A stretch of DNA of 64,000 bases from Ligustrum vulgare (lineage: Eukaryota > Streptophyta > Magnoliopsida > Lamiales > Oleaceae). The position numbers and the translations under genes are program-made. Where the stretch lies: NCBI GenBank assembly GCA_963555705.1, contig OY743190.1:14235501-14299500 (forward strand), in the 5' to 3' direction. Positions 11,868-24,990 of this stretch are shown one piece after another (position 1 is the first letter of the stretch; each line of letters begins with the position of its first letter). Below the pieces are notes generated by a model. That model did no database searches. It was not told where the DNA came from and saw nothing but the letters and a program-made list of their open reading frames with translations.

Positions 11868-12305
11868 AGCTGTAGTGCCCCGAGTTCTAAATACTCGGTT
11901 CACCACGTCATCGTCTGATCTAACTTTTCAAATAATATTTTTGCCGAAGAAATAACTGAATTCATTTTTTTGCAACATTAAATAAACTCTAATGATCCAT
12001 AAAATTGAAAATATTTATGAAATAATTCGAAATAATAAATCGAGCCATTAATATTGTAAAGCAATTGACAATGTCATAATTTCTCAAATAACTGAAATTC
12101 TCAAAATTATCCAATGTTTGGAAATACGGATATCATTAAAATAAGGTTTTCAACCATTTAACGTCTATTGCCACAATCATCCATCACTTGCCACCCTCTC
12201 CGAAATCTGCAAATGTTGTTAAAATAGACATGAGCATTTCATAGAAATACTCAGTAGACTCATCGCCAATTAATTAATCTACGATATAATTGAACACATA
12301 AATGT

Positions 12306-12596
12306 AGGCTCTTTAGAAATCATAGGGTGTGGGTTGCTCTTCTCGTGCATTAAAGCACATGGCTTCTTCTTGAAAAATCATAGGCTCTTTAAAAATCATA
12401 GGGTGTGGGTTGCTCTTCTCGTGCATTAAAGCACATGGCTTCTTCTTGAAAAATCATAGGCTCTTTAAAAATCATAGGGTGTAGGTTGCTCTTCTCGTGC
12501 ATTAAAGCACATGGCTTCTCTTTGAAAATCATAGGCTCTTTAAAATCATAGGGTATGGGTTGCTCTTTCTTCTCGTGCACATAAGACACATAAGTT
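12306..12596. repeat. Tandem 76-bp repeat, about 3.8 units
   Basis: Units begin AGGCTCTTTA at 12306, 12382, 12458 and 12533 and contain CATAGGGTGTGGGTTGC and CATTAAAGCACATGG. The last unit is diverged and shortened. The array lies in the LTR where element B has a different repeat cluster (39290-39760), so this LTR zone expands repeatedly. Confidence 0.95.
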
Positions 12597-13355
12597 ATGC
12601 ATAATATCATCATTTATCTTGCAAGACATTCTTTTCTTTCTTTCTCATGCATAAAAGCATATAAGTTATGACAAGCATAACAATATAAATATTTCACAAG
12701 AAATATATTCTCATTTCAACATAAATATTTCCGAAGAAATACATTATCGTCTCTTTTCATAAAAATGACTTTCACATAAGTCACATAACATACACATTCA
12801 CATGCAATCATAATTTAAATCAATTAATAGGGGCGAGTCTACCTTAAACTTGACGAGTGCAAAGTTGAGCGGGAAACGACTTCAATTCTTTAATTATCCG
12901 TACGCTTCGTCTAGCCAATTTAGAAAATAAGTTAAAGTAGTCTTTTGAAATTTATAGTTTAAAAATGATTACTTAAAATTCAGGGATTGAAATTTCTGAT
13001 TTTGAAAGTTGAGGGACTAAAATGAATACTTTGAAAGTTGAGGGATTAAAATAAATACTTTGAAAGTAGAGGGACTAAAATGACTAATTTCAAAGTTGAG
13101 GGACTAAAACGAATACTTTTAAAACTTGGGGACTAAAATGGAGTTTTTCGAAACATGGGTTGCAACTCAAAATGGATATTAAACTGTAGGGATTGAAATA
13201 ATTGATTTTAACAATGAAAGGATTGTTTAAAACTATTTAAAAACTAAAAGGATTGAAATGATTAGTTTTAAAACAAAAGGGACTGAATTATATAACTTTA
13301 AAACTTGGGGACTAAAGTGTAAATTCTCAAAAATCAAAATATTAAAACTGAAACA

Positions 13356-13460
<105 letters not shown>

Positions 13461-15099
13461 ACACAGAGAAGAGAGGTGCGGCGATGGAAAATCGCCCTTC
13501 GTTCTGGCAACCACTGCCGGCGATCTGCCGGTGAAACGCCGCGATCGAGCGGCGACAGTCAGGGTAGCAGTGTGGTGGTGGCTGGAGGAAGATATTTGGG
13601 TGGTTTATTGTGTGAAACCGAGACCAAATCGAGGCTTGAAATCGAGATCGGAGTTGTGATTTCAGGCCAAATCTCCGGTGAAATGGCTCGACAGTGGAGG
13701 TAAGTATATGGGTTTATTTGATCCTTGGATTTTTGGTTTAATTTTGGGGTTGATTTTGAGTTGAGCTGGTTGTGTTGGTGGGTTGGTTTGTTGAAGGGGG
13801 CAGTGGTGATGGTGGAAATGGGTTGGGTTTTGTTGTGAGGCAGAAGTGGTTGATGGTGGTTGGGTTGTTGCATTTTGGTGGTGGCTGTGACTGACCACGG
13901 TGGTGGTGATTCTGACGGTGAAAGAGCAGTGGTGTTCGTTCGACATTGTGGAAGTAGCATTGGGTGTTGACTGGAACTTGGGCAGTGGTGTTCGGTGATG
14001 GAGGAGGGCTGTGGTGCTTGACTGGATTATGCAGTAGGCGGTGGTGATGCTTGATCATGGTTCTGTGAGTAGCGTGATGGTTTGGGCTTGGCAGAATGGT
14101 AGTGCTTGGTGTTGGGCAGCTGCGGTTTGGTAGTAGGGAAAGTGAGTTGGCTTCGAATGAAATCGAGGTTCGTGTGTGGCTTGTGAAATTGGTCGTGGAG
14201 TTGATGGTGGCTTCTTGCATTTGGTGGTTGGGTGGTGTGAGAATGCTGAGAGTTGGGTTTGATGTGGGTGATGATATTGATGATGATTGTGAAATGGTGG
14301 ATTGGAATTGTGGTAGGTGGAGTTGGTGATGACGTGGTGGGTGGAAGTTATGGTTGATTAGGGTAGTTTGGAAAACTTGACAAGCAAAGTACGGGATTCG
14401 AGATAAATAATACGCGTGAATCAACGGGGTCGGAAATGAATCTGATAAAAATGAGATTGACGTAATTTGGGATTTAAAGCGATTTTGAAAATAATAATTG
14501 AAATAAATAATTAAAATTTTGGAAATTCGGAATTTAATTTAAAATCGAACGAACTCGATATTTCTCGACTTGGCTAGACGAATGCGTCGTGAAGTTAACT
14601 TAAAAATGGGTGAGATCGCAGCAGCACGATTTTCGAAACTTTGAAATAATTATTAAATTGCGTAAAAATTCTTGGTCGCTGCATAAGGTGTAATTGGGTA
14701 AACAATCAACTTGGGATCGATAATCCGAACTCATTAGTCAACTATTACTTGTATGTGACTCGTGCACTTGCGATGTATTTTTAGCAAACATATACCACCA
14801 TCCAACAGCTCAGATAATTCATAGAAGATCAAGGGTCTAGATTGTGCCTCCAGAAAACACGTCTTTGTTTAAGTGATAAGGTGTAAATTTGAAACAAGTT
14901 TTTGCTCAAACAAATAAGGAAAGAGACTTATATCATTTTTCTACAAACTCCTCCTTGATATAATTATTGCAATCATGTCAGCCACAATCACCAGCTTCTA
15001 GTACCTATAAAAAAAAATAAAAAAAAAATAAAGAGTTAAAAAAAAAATTACACAAAGTAAAGGATGAAAGTAATTAGAACTTCAACTTACCCTTTGTCA

Positions 15100-15685
15100 A
15101 TGTTTAAGAGAAACAATTTTCGTACTTACTTACAGGTAGGGTTTTTGTACCCATGTCTACGGGATTAAATTGAGAAAGAATTTTCTCAAGAGTAACTAGT
15201 TTCTAGAGATAATATCTCTAATAAAATGCAACTTCACATCAATGTGCTTTGTTCACTAATTCACTAAGCAAACCTTTTAACCGAAGTAACTCTTTAATAG
15301 CTTCATTCATGGAAATGTATTCAGATTCAGTGGTTGAAAGAGCAACAATATGTTCTAATTGAAATTTCCAACTAACACATGCATCACAGATAGTAAACAC
15401 ATAAGAAGTAATTGACTTTCTATTAGTCCTATCACTAGCTTAGTCAGCATCAACATAACCTTTCAATTTTATTCCTTCAAAACTTCTTCTATAAGTCAAA
15501 CATATCTCTACAGATCCATTTAGGTACCCAAGTAACCATTTTAATGCTTCCCAATGGTTAGGGTCTTTTGTTGGCCATATACCTTCTGAACAGACTAATA
15601 GAATGTGCAGTATCAGGCCTAGCGCAGACCATAGTATACATTATAGGATAAATAGCATTTGAATAAGGCACATTTCTCGTATATT
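15100..15685 (-). pseudogene. Copia F RNase H and pol C-terminus
   Basis: On the minus strand the products include RNVPYSNAIYPIMYTMVCARPD, the copia RT/RNase H linker, then MANKRPNHWEALKW, SWKFQLEHIVALSTTESEY (RNase H core) and EAIKELLRLKGLLSEL. Stops and a frame change break it. The frame resumes across the C insertion at 60190, where SEEEFV directly precedes EYTRNVPYS. The catalytic YVDAD segment lies near 15445 with a stop following. The purine tract AAGGAGGAGTT is at 14946-14957. Confidence 0.85.
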
Positions 15686-15743
15686 CAAACTGTTGAGACC
15701 GTGCCCAAAATGGAGTACAGTGAACCACATTCGAGGGCCCAAT

Positions 15744-16552
15744 TGATGTGTTCCGGACCCTCGACAATCGAAGTCATAGCAAGTTTGACGGGAAAATTTA
15801 AATATTCAAGTCAAAACAAGAATTCAGCAGGTTTAACAAGCTTTGAAGATCAAACCATGTCGAAAAGAACCAGAAAATTAAGCAGAGTGCCTTTTACGAC
15901 CGTAATCGTTGGAATTACGGCCGTAACACAGCTATCGCAATTTTTGGGTAGAATGTGACTTTCGGCCGTAATCAAATTCGTCATGACCGTAACTGCGGTA
16001 TTAGTTTTGGACCAGAGAGGGGCTTACGGCCGTAAGCCCGATATTTACGGCCGTAACTGAGTAGCGGCCAGATTTATTGAGGATTTTTTAATTATTTTGT
16101 TTCCTTTTTGGTTTTTAGGTTATTTTCCTATTTTAGTATTTTAGCTTAATTAGAATTCTATTTTGAGACAATTAGTGGCTAGGTTTTTGTTTGCTTATTT
16201 ATACGCTTTTTCCATTCATTGTAATTCAGACTTTGATTTTGATATAAACAGTTTTTATTGAGGATTCAATAAAAGATATAGGTGGATTCCTATGTTTTCA
16301 AACTTATCAAGAATATTTCTTGTGGCGTTCAAATACCGAACTTATCAAATATTTCTTGAGAATATTTGTGGCGTTCAAATCAGAGACTTATCAATGAGAT
16401 CGGGCAATTTCTTGTGGCGTTTCGAAAGTCGTGGTTCTTTATTCCGCATCGTCGAGCCATCACGTCGTGAATATCGGGTCATGATTCATCCGTCCAACCA
16501 CAACCTGAGTTCGGAACTTTCCGGCATTTCTTCCGCGCTTCGAATCTCATCA
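15744..16552 (+). repeat. D2 5' LTR
   Basis: An 809-bp LTR from TGATGTGTTCC to CTCATCA. It differs from the D0 and D1 subfamily by a block with repeated TTACGGCCGTAA palindromes (15894-16056) in the U3 part, while the 3' part is shared. Confidence 0.92.
15894..16056. promoter_or_regulatory. Cluster of six TTACGGCCGTAA palindromes in D2 U3
   Basis: Exact or one- to two-base variants lie at 15894-15905, 15915-15926, 15960-15971, 15981-15992, 16024-16035 and 16045-16056. A 12-bp perfect palindrome repeated six times in 160 bp upstream of the likely TATA region (near 16197) looks like a protein-binding array. The right LTR keeps the cluster in part (about 34346-34512). Confidence 0.7.
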
Positions 16553-16554
16553 TC

Positions 16555-16566
16555 TGGTATCAGAGT
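16555..16566 (+). other. D2 primer-binding site
   Basis: TGGTATCAGAGT, one base from the initiator-Met primer site, two bases after the LTR. Confidence 0.88.
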
Positions 16567-17477
16567 TGGACTCTGAATTCAGGTTTTTCTATCCAGTTTA
16601 ATTCTTATTTTTATCATCGAGTCTGTCATAAGAATTATCCATATCTTGTTGTTAAGTCTTTCTTTTCTTGAGTGCTATTCATGCCAGTAATTTTTTTTCC
16701 AGTTTGATCCATATAAAAATTCAACAAAAAATCAAAAGTGTTTGTTTTATTCAATTCTTATCCAAATCCTGTTCCGTTTGTTTTGTTGCGTTCGTGTCGA
16801 ATTTTCAGGTTTATTAAAAAAAATTATTTTTTTTATTTAATTCCGAAAATTCATTATTCAAAAAAAAAAAAAAAAAAAAAAAAAGTTATTCCAAATTCAA
16901 GAACCACTTTCTTGAGTTTCTTTAAAATTATTGATATTCATTTCCTTCCAAGTCAATAAAAGTCATTCTTGCTATCTTCATTCTTGAATTTTTTTGAACG
17001 TCACATAAGGAATGGATTATGATCCGGGCTCTTTATTCCAAACTAGGTGTTATGTGGATCATAAGGGGGTACAATTTGGCGATTGATGGAAAGTGCTTTA
17101 CTAATTTCGTTAGTAACACCGTGGTTGAAAAATTAGGATTGCCCCTAGAACCACATTATAAACCTTATAGGATGACGTGGATGAGGAAGTTTGGGAATTT
17201 CAAAGTAACCAAACAAATTCTAGTGCCTATCACCCAGGGAAGGTATAGTGAGGATGTATGGTGTGATGTAGTGTCATTGAAATCTTATCATATTTTATTG
17301 GGAAAACCTTGGAGACATAGGAGGGAGGCTGTTTATGATAAAAGTATGCACATATACCAATTCCTTAAGAAAGGGAAAACATGCGTACTATATGGGTTGA
17401 CATTAGAGGAAGCACTAGAAGATTCACGGAGGGTAAGGAAGGAGAGTGAAAAGTGGTTTAATAGGAGGCATCGTGGG

Positions 17478-18196
17478 TGTAATACCGCTTTTTCGTTTTA
17501 CGGGATTTCATGGATTTCGCGTAATTTTTCTATTAATGCCTCTATTAATCATTAGTGACATTATTATTGTTGATAATTATTTGAATTATTTTGCAGTGGA
17601 AGGATTTGGACGCCGTCTCGCTCGATGTGCCAATTAGAAAATTATAAATTTGTTTACTTGCAATTTATGTGAATAATTGTTTTATTTCCTAAGCTTGCCA
17701 ATTTCTATTTTTGTCAAATTATTATAAGTGGTAAATTTTAGGGTATTTTGTAAATTTATGATAGATGTGTACTTAATTTTGAAACTTAGGGAGAATGAGG
17801 GACTAAATTGCAAATTCCCAAAATATAAACTTTAAACCTAATCTAATCCCTCAATCTCACAATCGACGTCTCACTCTCACTCTACGCTCTCTTTGCCTCT
17901 GTGCTCTCTCTGTCTCTCGCGGCTCTCTCTGTCTCTCGCCCTCACCGAACCTCTCCCGGCGACGGCGACCGCACACCTCGCCCACAACCACGGTGACTTC
18001 CCCTTCCCCTCTCACACGCTCACACACACAAAAATCGGACACACACACTCACGAATTTTCACACCCACACACACGGTTGAAAGTATTGACTATATGTATA
18101 TATTGATGCATATATGGAATTGATGTATATGTATACTTGTATATGTTTCTGTGTATGTATATATTGATGTATATGTATATTGTGTATGTGTGTGTG

Positions 18197-18246
<50 letters not shown>

Positions 18247-20093
18247 AAATTCAGATTTTTAAAATTATATGGATAGATTTCAAATCTCAAAATTCGTGAA
18301 ATTGTTAGTTTAATTGAAATGTTTAGTTGTATTTCGAATTTATGAGATTAGTTAATTGTTTAAATTTTTACTTTCTGATTGGAAATTGTAATTGTTAGAT
18401 TTAAGAGTTTATTTGGAACTTAAAGTTAGAATTTCAGATTTTTGGAATTTATTAATGCAGGTTATTTTAACTGATTTTATTTTTAATTTGAGACATTAAT
18501 TATAATCAGGTTGTTTGAACTGAATTTCAATGTATTATAATTGTTATTTTCAGATTTCTGAGTAATTAAGACGCTAATTGAAATTGTCCATGTGACAATT
18601 AAGTTGTGATAATATTGAGTAGTTTTGACTTTTGAATAATTTGATAAGTAAGATTTCGATGTTTCTTAACCTTGAATTTAAATACTTATTTCGAAGGTGA
18701 TAGTATATGTCTTTGACATGATTTAAGGACACGTTTGAGTTAAATTGTGAGTCTAATAGAAATGTTAACCTCAGTTATGAGTTTTGTTTATAATATTGAA
18801 TAGGATGATGAACGTGTTTGTTTCAAATCTAAAGTTATACCTTATTTATGAATGGATATAATTAGGAATTTTGGTACATTGACGTCACGAGCATCCGAGA
18901 CTCTTCCACTTGCAAATTCAGAAACGGTAAATTACTAAGGACTACAGGTAAGTAAACTTCCCCCTACTTTCATCAAAGTTGAATGTTAATGTGGAATTAA
19001 TGTGCTTAATTGACATTCGTGTTAATTACGGAATTTTAATGCTTTTGGTCTACCATGTGCAATTATGTGTAGTTAAGGAAATGTTCAAGCATGCACGTTA
19101 CATGTCATTGCACCATCAAGCATGCATTGGCATCGAAATGGGAAAGTCAAATGTTTTAATGAAAGGAATGTGTCAAAGTGCAATTTTTGTCAAAAATTAT
19201 GTATCCCAAGTTTTTGAAAGAATGGGTGTACTTCTATGTCATGAAAGATGCGAGTGGGAAATGGGGCGCGGGGGACCGGCGTACCCGAAGGTAATGAGCC
19301 GCTTTGCGGTGGAATGAAGTGAATGTTAAACCGCTTTGCGGTGGAAATGCGCATGTTAATCTGGTTCCAAATAAGAATGGCCCACTGTTATCTGATTGAC
19401 TAGAAGTTACATCAAGTGAGCTCACGATGGAATGAAGTGAAGTTTTGAAATGTTAAGTGAAAGTTCGAAAAGTTTGAAAGTTCTGGAAAGTAAAGTAAAT
19501 GGGGATACATACATGGAATTTTTGAAAAGCATTCATGTCATAAGCATGCATTCATGCATACAGTTTACTTACTGAGCTTTAGCTCACCCCAATCCCTCCC
19601 CAACATTTCAGGTGATGAAAGTTAGGTGATCCGAGGAGGGCACTCGGCAGCTGACTCAGGCTATACCCGCATCAACTCTTTTAAAATAAAGTTAAATTAG
19701 AATTTATTTCAATTTCTAATTATTAATCCTTTAATTCATGTATTATTGAGGTTAAATTATCTCTTATTTCATTTGCTAAAGTTTATTTACTTGGAATTGT
19801 ATTGTTGAGGAGTTTGGGACTTATTATAATGGTTTGGATGATGTTTGGGATGGAGTGAGTTGTGATGTGTATTTATAAATGGTTTTGATGCTCCTCTACA
19901 GGTTGGCTATGTCCAATTTATAGAGGAGACTCTGCCGAAATTTCGCTAAAATTTTATAATAGATAAAGAACATTTTTGTCGTGTAAACGATTTAAATTCC
20001 GCATCGTTTAATGTTTAAACGATTTATTTCCGCATTAAAAGAAAAAGGGAAGTTAACACCTAGGTTTAGGGTTCTTGAACTTGGGGTGTTACA
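17478..20093 (+). repeat. Family-A LTR 1
   Basis: A 2616-bp LTR with a CT-rich stretch (about 17870-17990), CA and TA microsatellites (18187-18243), and two ACCGCTTTGCGGT-type hairpins near 19300-19345. It lacks the 29-bp duplication found in LTRs 2 and 3. The 112-codon frame at 18979-19317 recurs in all three LTRs but has no recognisable features. Confidence 0.93.
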
Positions 20094-20098
20094 TATTT

Positions 20099-20110
20099 TG
20101 GTATCAGAGC
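20099..20110 (+). other. Family-A primer-binding site 1
   Basis: TGGTATCAGAGC, exact initiator-Met tRNA site, five bases after LTR 1. The second copy is at 26872-26883. Confidence 0.93.
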
Positions 20111-23100
20111 TAAGAGTTTTAAAAGCGATTCTGTAGACTTTTAAAATTTATTTGAAAATGGTTCGGGTACTGAGTCACGCCTCAAGTGCATCTTCCTCGA
20201 TCATCTGGTAAGTTAAATTTTGTTTAAATTATGAAATGTTAGTTGATGTTCCAATTATTGCAAATTCTTGCATGTTAATGTGTAATGTCGGAAAGTGAAA
20301 GGTTAAGAATGTTGTCAGTGATTATGACGAGTATATCTTGGTTATGTAAATGAGGAAGTGAGAAAGTAATGGTTATTAAAATTTTGGGTGCCGTTTATTA
20401 GATCTTTTTGTGAAATAAGAAATGGAGATGAATGGTATATCGGATCGAGAGTATACAATGTCCAAACGAGAAGTTGAGAAGTCATCGAACTTAGTATTAA
20501 GCACTTACCGTGTTTGATCTCGGGACTACCCACTTATTTGATGGTCCCACAATTATAGGAAAATTGATTTACCCATCTCAGTAGCTGGAGACCAAGTTTA
20601 TATTGTGAACGTCATTTGAAGAATTGTTGAATTAAAGTTATGTGTTGAGAAATGTCCCAATTATGGTGAATGGGAAGGAGTAGATGATGGATTTCATAAC
20701 ACTGAATACCCACAAACTTGATGTCATACTAGGAATGGAATGATTATTATGGTATAAGGTTTCAATCACTGGCTACGTTAAGGTGGTATTTAAACCTTCA
20801 AATGAAACCCTTTTCGCTTTGTTGAAGTAAAGGTGAAACTTTCTATTTCGATATTATCAGTGATGAAGGCTCGTCAATTGATGAATAAGAGTTATTAGGC
20901 CTACCTGGTTGCAATAATTGAAGTGTCTAAGTTGAATACTTCTCTCGAATAAATTTCTGCTATTCGAGAATGACTAAAGATGTTCTCAGAAAATCTTTGT
21001 GATTTACCGCCTAAAAGAGAAATTGAATGCGTCATCGATTAAGTGCACAACTCTAGTATCCAAGGTATAATGTCGGATGGCTCCTTCGTAACTTAAGAGA
21101 GCTCAAAGTGCAACTATAGAATCTCATGGACAAAGGTTTTGTTCGATCTAGCTTTTTGTCATGGGGTGCTCAGGAGCTATACATGAAGAAGAAAGATGGT
21201 TTTATGAGACTTTGCATAATTGAATTTTTGACATGGCAAAACCAGTTTTATGAAGTTGTGATGAGATGTTGAGATTATGAGTGATATAATTTTATTGAGA
21301 CTTCTATGAGGAAAATTATGAAAATTGAGATTTAAAGATTTGATTCTTAATTATTGGGAATTAAGGAATGGATATTGTGTTTGAGTAAGTGAATTATTCC
21401 TCTATTTTGAGAGAAATTTATAATGTTGTTTGGTCTTGTAACTAAGAAATTTTGGGATTATGATTTGTGTCATTTATAAGTATGACTAATGGGTGGTCAT
21501 TTGAGCCAATTAATGTATTGAAGGAAGTGAGATAGTGATATTGGAAACTATGATTTGAAATTGTTATGTTGAGGAATTAAGAATTGATTTTTCTAGGATA
21601 TCAAGGTATACATGAAGTTATGTGATGACTTGATGCGTATATTGGGAAATGATAAGTTATATTTTGAAAAGATGAGTGACGACAAGTATTATGGCGTTAT
21701 TGGGAAAAATCTTAATTATTCTTGGGAACAGATTGATCATTAGTAAGGAATGATCACTTGTATTGGAGAATATTATAAATTATAAGGATATGAGATAATA
21801 CTGTTGATTTATTTTGGAATTTGATCGGGAAGATATGTTAAAGATAAGATGATGATATTATGTTGATTTGTGAATAATATGTTATTGGATATACTACATA
21901 GAGAGAATATTCAGGTAATTTCTATCGTTTTAATTATTTTGGTGATATTTGGTGATAAAGAAGTTTTAGAGATGACAAATTATTATGGTTTGGTATGTTT
22001 TTAAAGAAATAGTAAAGATTTATTGAAATTTGGAGAGAATTTTCCATGGGCTTACAGAGATTAGTGAAGAGACGTGATGTCATTTGGGTTATTGAATAAT
22101 GACTTAAGTAATCAGCAAATATTTCTTTATACAGAGTTTAGAGGCTATGTTGAGAGCTTGCATTTTAGACCTTTGTGATGGTTAGGAAAACCATTTACCG
22201 TCTGTTGAATTTACATGTAATATGATTATTGGGATTAGTCAGTTATCATTATTGGGAGATATTGAAAGTATTTTATGGTGAGATGCCTTAAAGGAGTAAC
22301 CACTTATTCAAAGTGAGAAATTGGGGACATGCGATTGAATGTTTGGGATTATGTGAGATAATGATTGTCATAAGGTCAATTGTATATAAAAGGTATAATA
22401 GATGATTGTAAGGAATAATGTGATGATGAGAACTGAAGGTGATAATATATTGAAATTATGAAATAAGTTGACCATCCATGAATGAGTTATGTTGTATTTG
22501 GTTCTAAGTGGAAATTCAAAGAATGATGAATCTCAGTCATGGAAAATGAATCAGGATTTCCTCATAATGTGGATGATTCACTGATGTACATTAAGTTTTC
22601 AATATTGATGAAAGAAACTTTATCAGGTCCTAGATTTGTACAAGTATTGCAGAAGTAATGCATCTGATCGGAGGAAGGTTTATGATAGTACATACCAGGA
22701 AATTGTGGAGATTATTATTGATGGCATCTTGATTCAAAAATAAGAAATGAAATTTTGGGAAATTGTCCTTGTGGATAGGATTTGTGGAAAATGAGAATAA
22801 GACTTCACAATGATTATTTATTATGGAGTAGTGTGCAGAAAGAGTGGCAATGACAGAGTCCAAGATTTATTGAGTTTGAGAGATTGATATAAAATCTTAG
22901 TGAGTATATTGACATAAAAGGTTCGTGTGAAGGATATGATGGTTATTATGTTGTAATCTTAGAGAGATTGATATGATTAATTGAGGTCAGCTGTGTGACT
23001 TTTTATTATAATGAGATTGTATCTTTGGGTTAAGTAAACTTGATGAGGAACTTTATATGAATCACAAAAGTTTTATTCATTGGTGAGGTCAAGGATTTAT

Positions 23101-23639
23101 TTATAAAATACTTGGTTAGAGTATTGTTATGATGATTTTGAAAGCATGGATTCTTAAATTAGTACCTTGGATTTAGTTTTAAGATGAGGATATGATGTTG
23201 AATACTTGATTGCAATATATAAGTATGGATTACAGGATTTAAGTTGATACTCCGATTTTAAAAGAAATGTCTGCATGTTCAGAAAGGATTTCGTTTGTGA
23301 ATCTTTCCAGAAAGATTCTGTCAAAGGTTTAGTATTTCTACTATATATTTTGGTATGGACGTCAAGTTTCACTAATGCTGGGTTATAAAGTCTTATTCTG
23401 GTCAATCTTCTTGATTTTAGTTTTAAGAATGTGATCAATCAATATATATATTAAGGTTGAGACGTTAGAATATACTCTATGAAAGGCTGAAAATAGAAAG
23501 TCAGTGATGGGATAATGTCGGTTGATGATCTCTTACAACAAGAACTATCAAACTTCGATCTGTATTGAGTACTATGCAATAGGAAGTGTAGATCGTCACT
23601 TCACGAGGGTGAAGTAGGAGAAAGAAGATTATTGGGTCC

Positions 23640-24125
23640 AGAAATAGTACAGCAGACAACTGAAGTTGTTGAAAAGAGTCGTCAATGGATGAAAACGACA
23701 CAGAGTAGACAAAAGGGTTATGCGGACAAAAGAAGTAAACCTTTGGAATTCGTTGCAGGTGACATGATATTTTTGAAGGTAGCTCCAATGAAATGAGTTA
23801 TGAGATTCGGGAAGAAAGGAAAGTTAAGTCCGCGATTTTTGATCCCTTTGAGATAATTGAATGGGTAGGTGACTTGACTTATCAGGTTGCATTGCCATCA
23901 GCAATATCGGGAGTGCACAATGTTTTTCAAGTATCAATGTTGAGGAAATATATTTCGGATCCTTCTCATATCCTCAGTTACGAGTCGTTAGAGCTGCATG
24001 AGGATCTAACTTATGAAGAATCACCTATGAAAATCCTAAGGAAAGCCGACAAGGAACTTAGAAGAAAGAAGGTAACGTTAGTTAAGGTTCTTTGGAGGAA
24101 TTATGCAGTAGAAGAGGCTACTTGA
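23640..24125 (+). pseudogene. Chromovirus integrase C-terminus relic (copy 1)
   Basis: The translation includes VVEKSRQWMKTTQSRQKGYA, then KSAIFDPFEIIEWVGDLTYQ, SGVHNVFQVSMLRKYI and VLWRNYAVEEAT. This is the integrase C-terminal module followed by the start of the chromodomain-like tail of Tekay/Del elements. A TGA at 24123-24125 stands where a Trp codon is usual, and another shift lies near 23793. Confidence 0.85.
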
Positions 24126-24215
24126 AAACTTAAGGACGAAATGCGTACTAGGTATCCACGAGTTTTGGTAAATTTTAATTTCGAGGACGAAATTTATTTT
24201 TAGGGGGTAAGGAAT

Positions 24216-24934
24216 TGTAATACCGCTTTTTCGTTTTACGGGATTTCATGGATTTCGCGTAATTTTTCTATTAATGCCTCTATTAATCATTAGTGACATT
24301 ATTATTGTTGATAATTATTTGAATTATTTTGCAGTGGAAGGATTTGGACGCCGTCTCGCTCGATGTGCCAATTAGAAAATTATAAATTTGTTTACTTGCA
24401 ATTTATGTGAATAATTGTTTTATTTCCTAAGCTTGCCAATTTCTATTTTTGTCAAATTATTATAAGTGGTAAATTTTAGGGTATTTTGTAAATTTATGAT
24501 AGATGTGTACTTAATTTTGAAACTTAGGGAGAATGAGGGACTAAATTGCAAATTCCCAAAATATAAACTTTAAACCTAATCTAATCCCTCAATCTCACAA
24601 TCGACGTCTCACTCTCACTCTACGCTCTCTTTGCCTCTGTGCTCTCTCTGTCTCTCGCGGCTCTCTCTGTCTCTCGCCCTCACCGAACCTCTCCCGGCGA
24701 CGGCGACCGCACACCTCGCCCACAACCACGGTGACTTCCCCTTCCCCTCTCACACGCTCACACACACAAAAATCGGACACACACACTCACGAATTTTCAC
24801 ACCCACACACACGGTTGAAAGTATTGACTATATGTATATATTGATGCATATATGGAATTGATGTATATGTATACTTGTATATGTTTCTGTGTATGTATAT
24901 ATTGATGTATATGTATATTGTGTATGTGTGTGTG

Positions 24935-24990
<56 letters not shown>

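Larger units (their letters stand above)
20094..24215 (+). pseudogene. Family-A internal region 1, decayed gag-pol
   Basis: Scattered pol relics lie in the correct order: a protease end LDVILGME at about 20717, an RT start LMDKGFVRSSFLSWGAQELY at about 21121 with KKKDGFMRLC after it, and integrase C-terminal sequence from about 23640. Stops and shifts occur throughout, many at positions where TGG is expected. The purine tract AGGGGGTAAGGAA is at 24202-24214. The same lesions occur in internal region 2. Confidence 0.85.

Noticed and set aside
17857..18048. Cys/Arg-rich minus-strand frame repeated at 24595 and 31368.
   Set aside because: It is the reverse of the CT- and CA-rich leader of the family-A LTR and has no support as a gene.
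18979..19317. A 112-codon frame repeated in all three family-A LTRs as a possible LTR-encoded protein.
   Set aside because: Its recurrence is explained by LTR identity. It has no recognisable domain, and its position in the LTR does not suggest translation.
22630..23788. Minus-strand frames of 77-95 codons in the family-A internal region (repeated at 29403-30561).
   Set aside because: They are antisense shadows of decayed pol. Both copies match only because the internal regions are duplicated.
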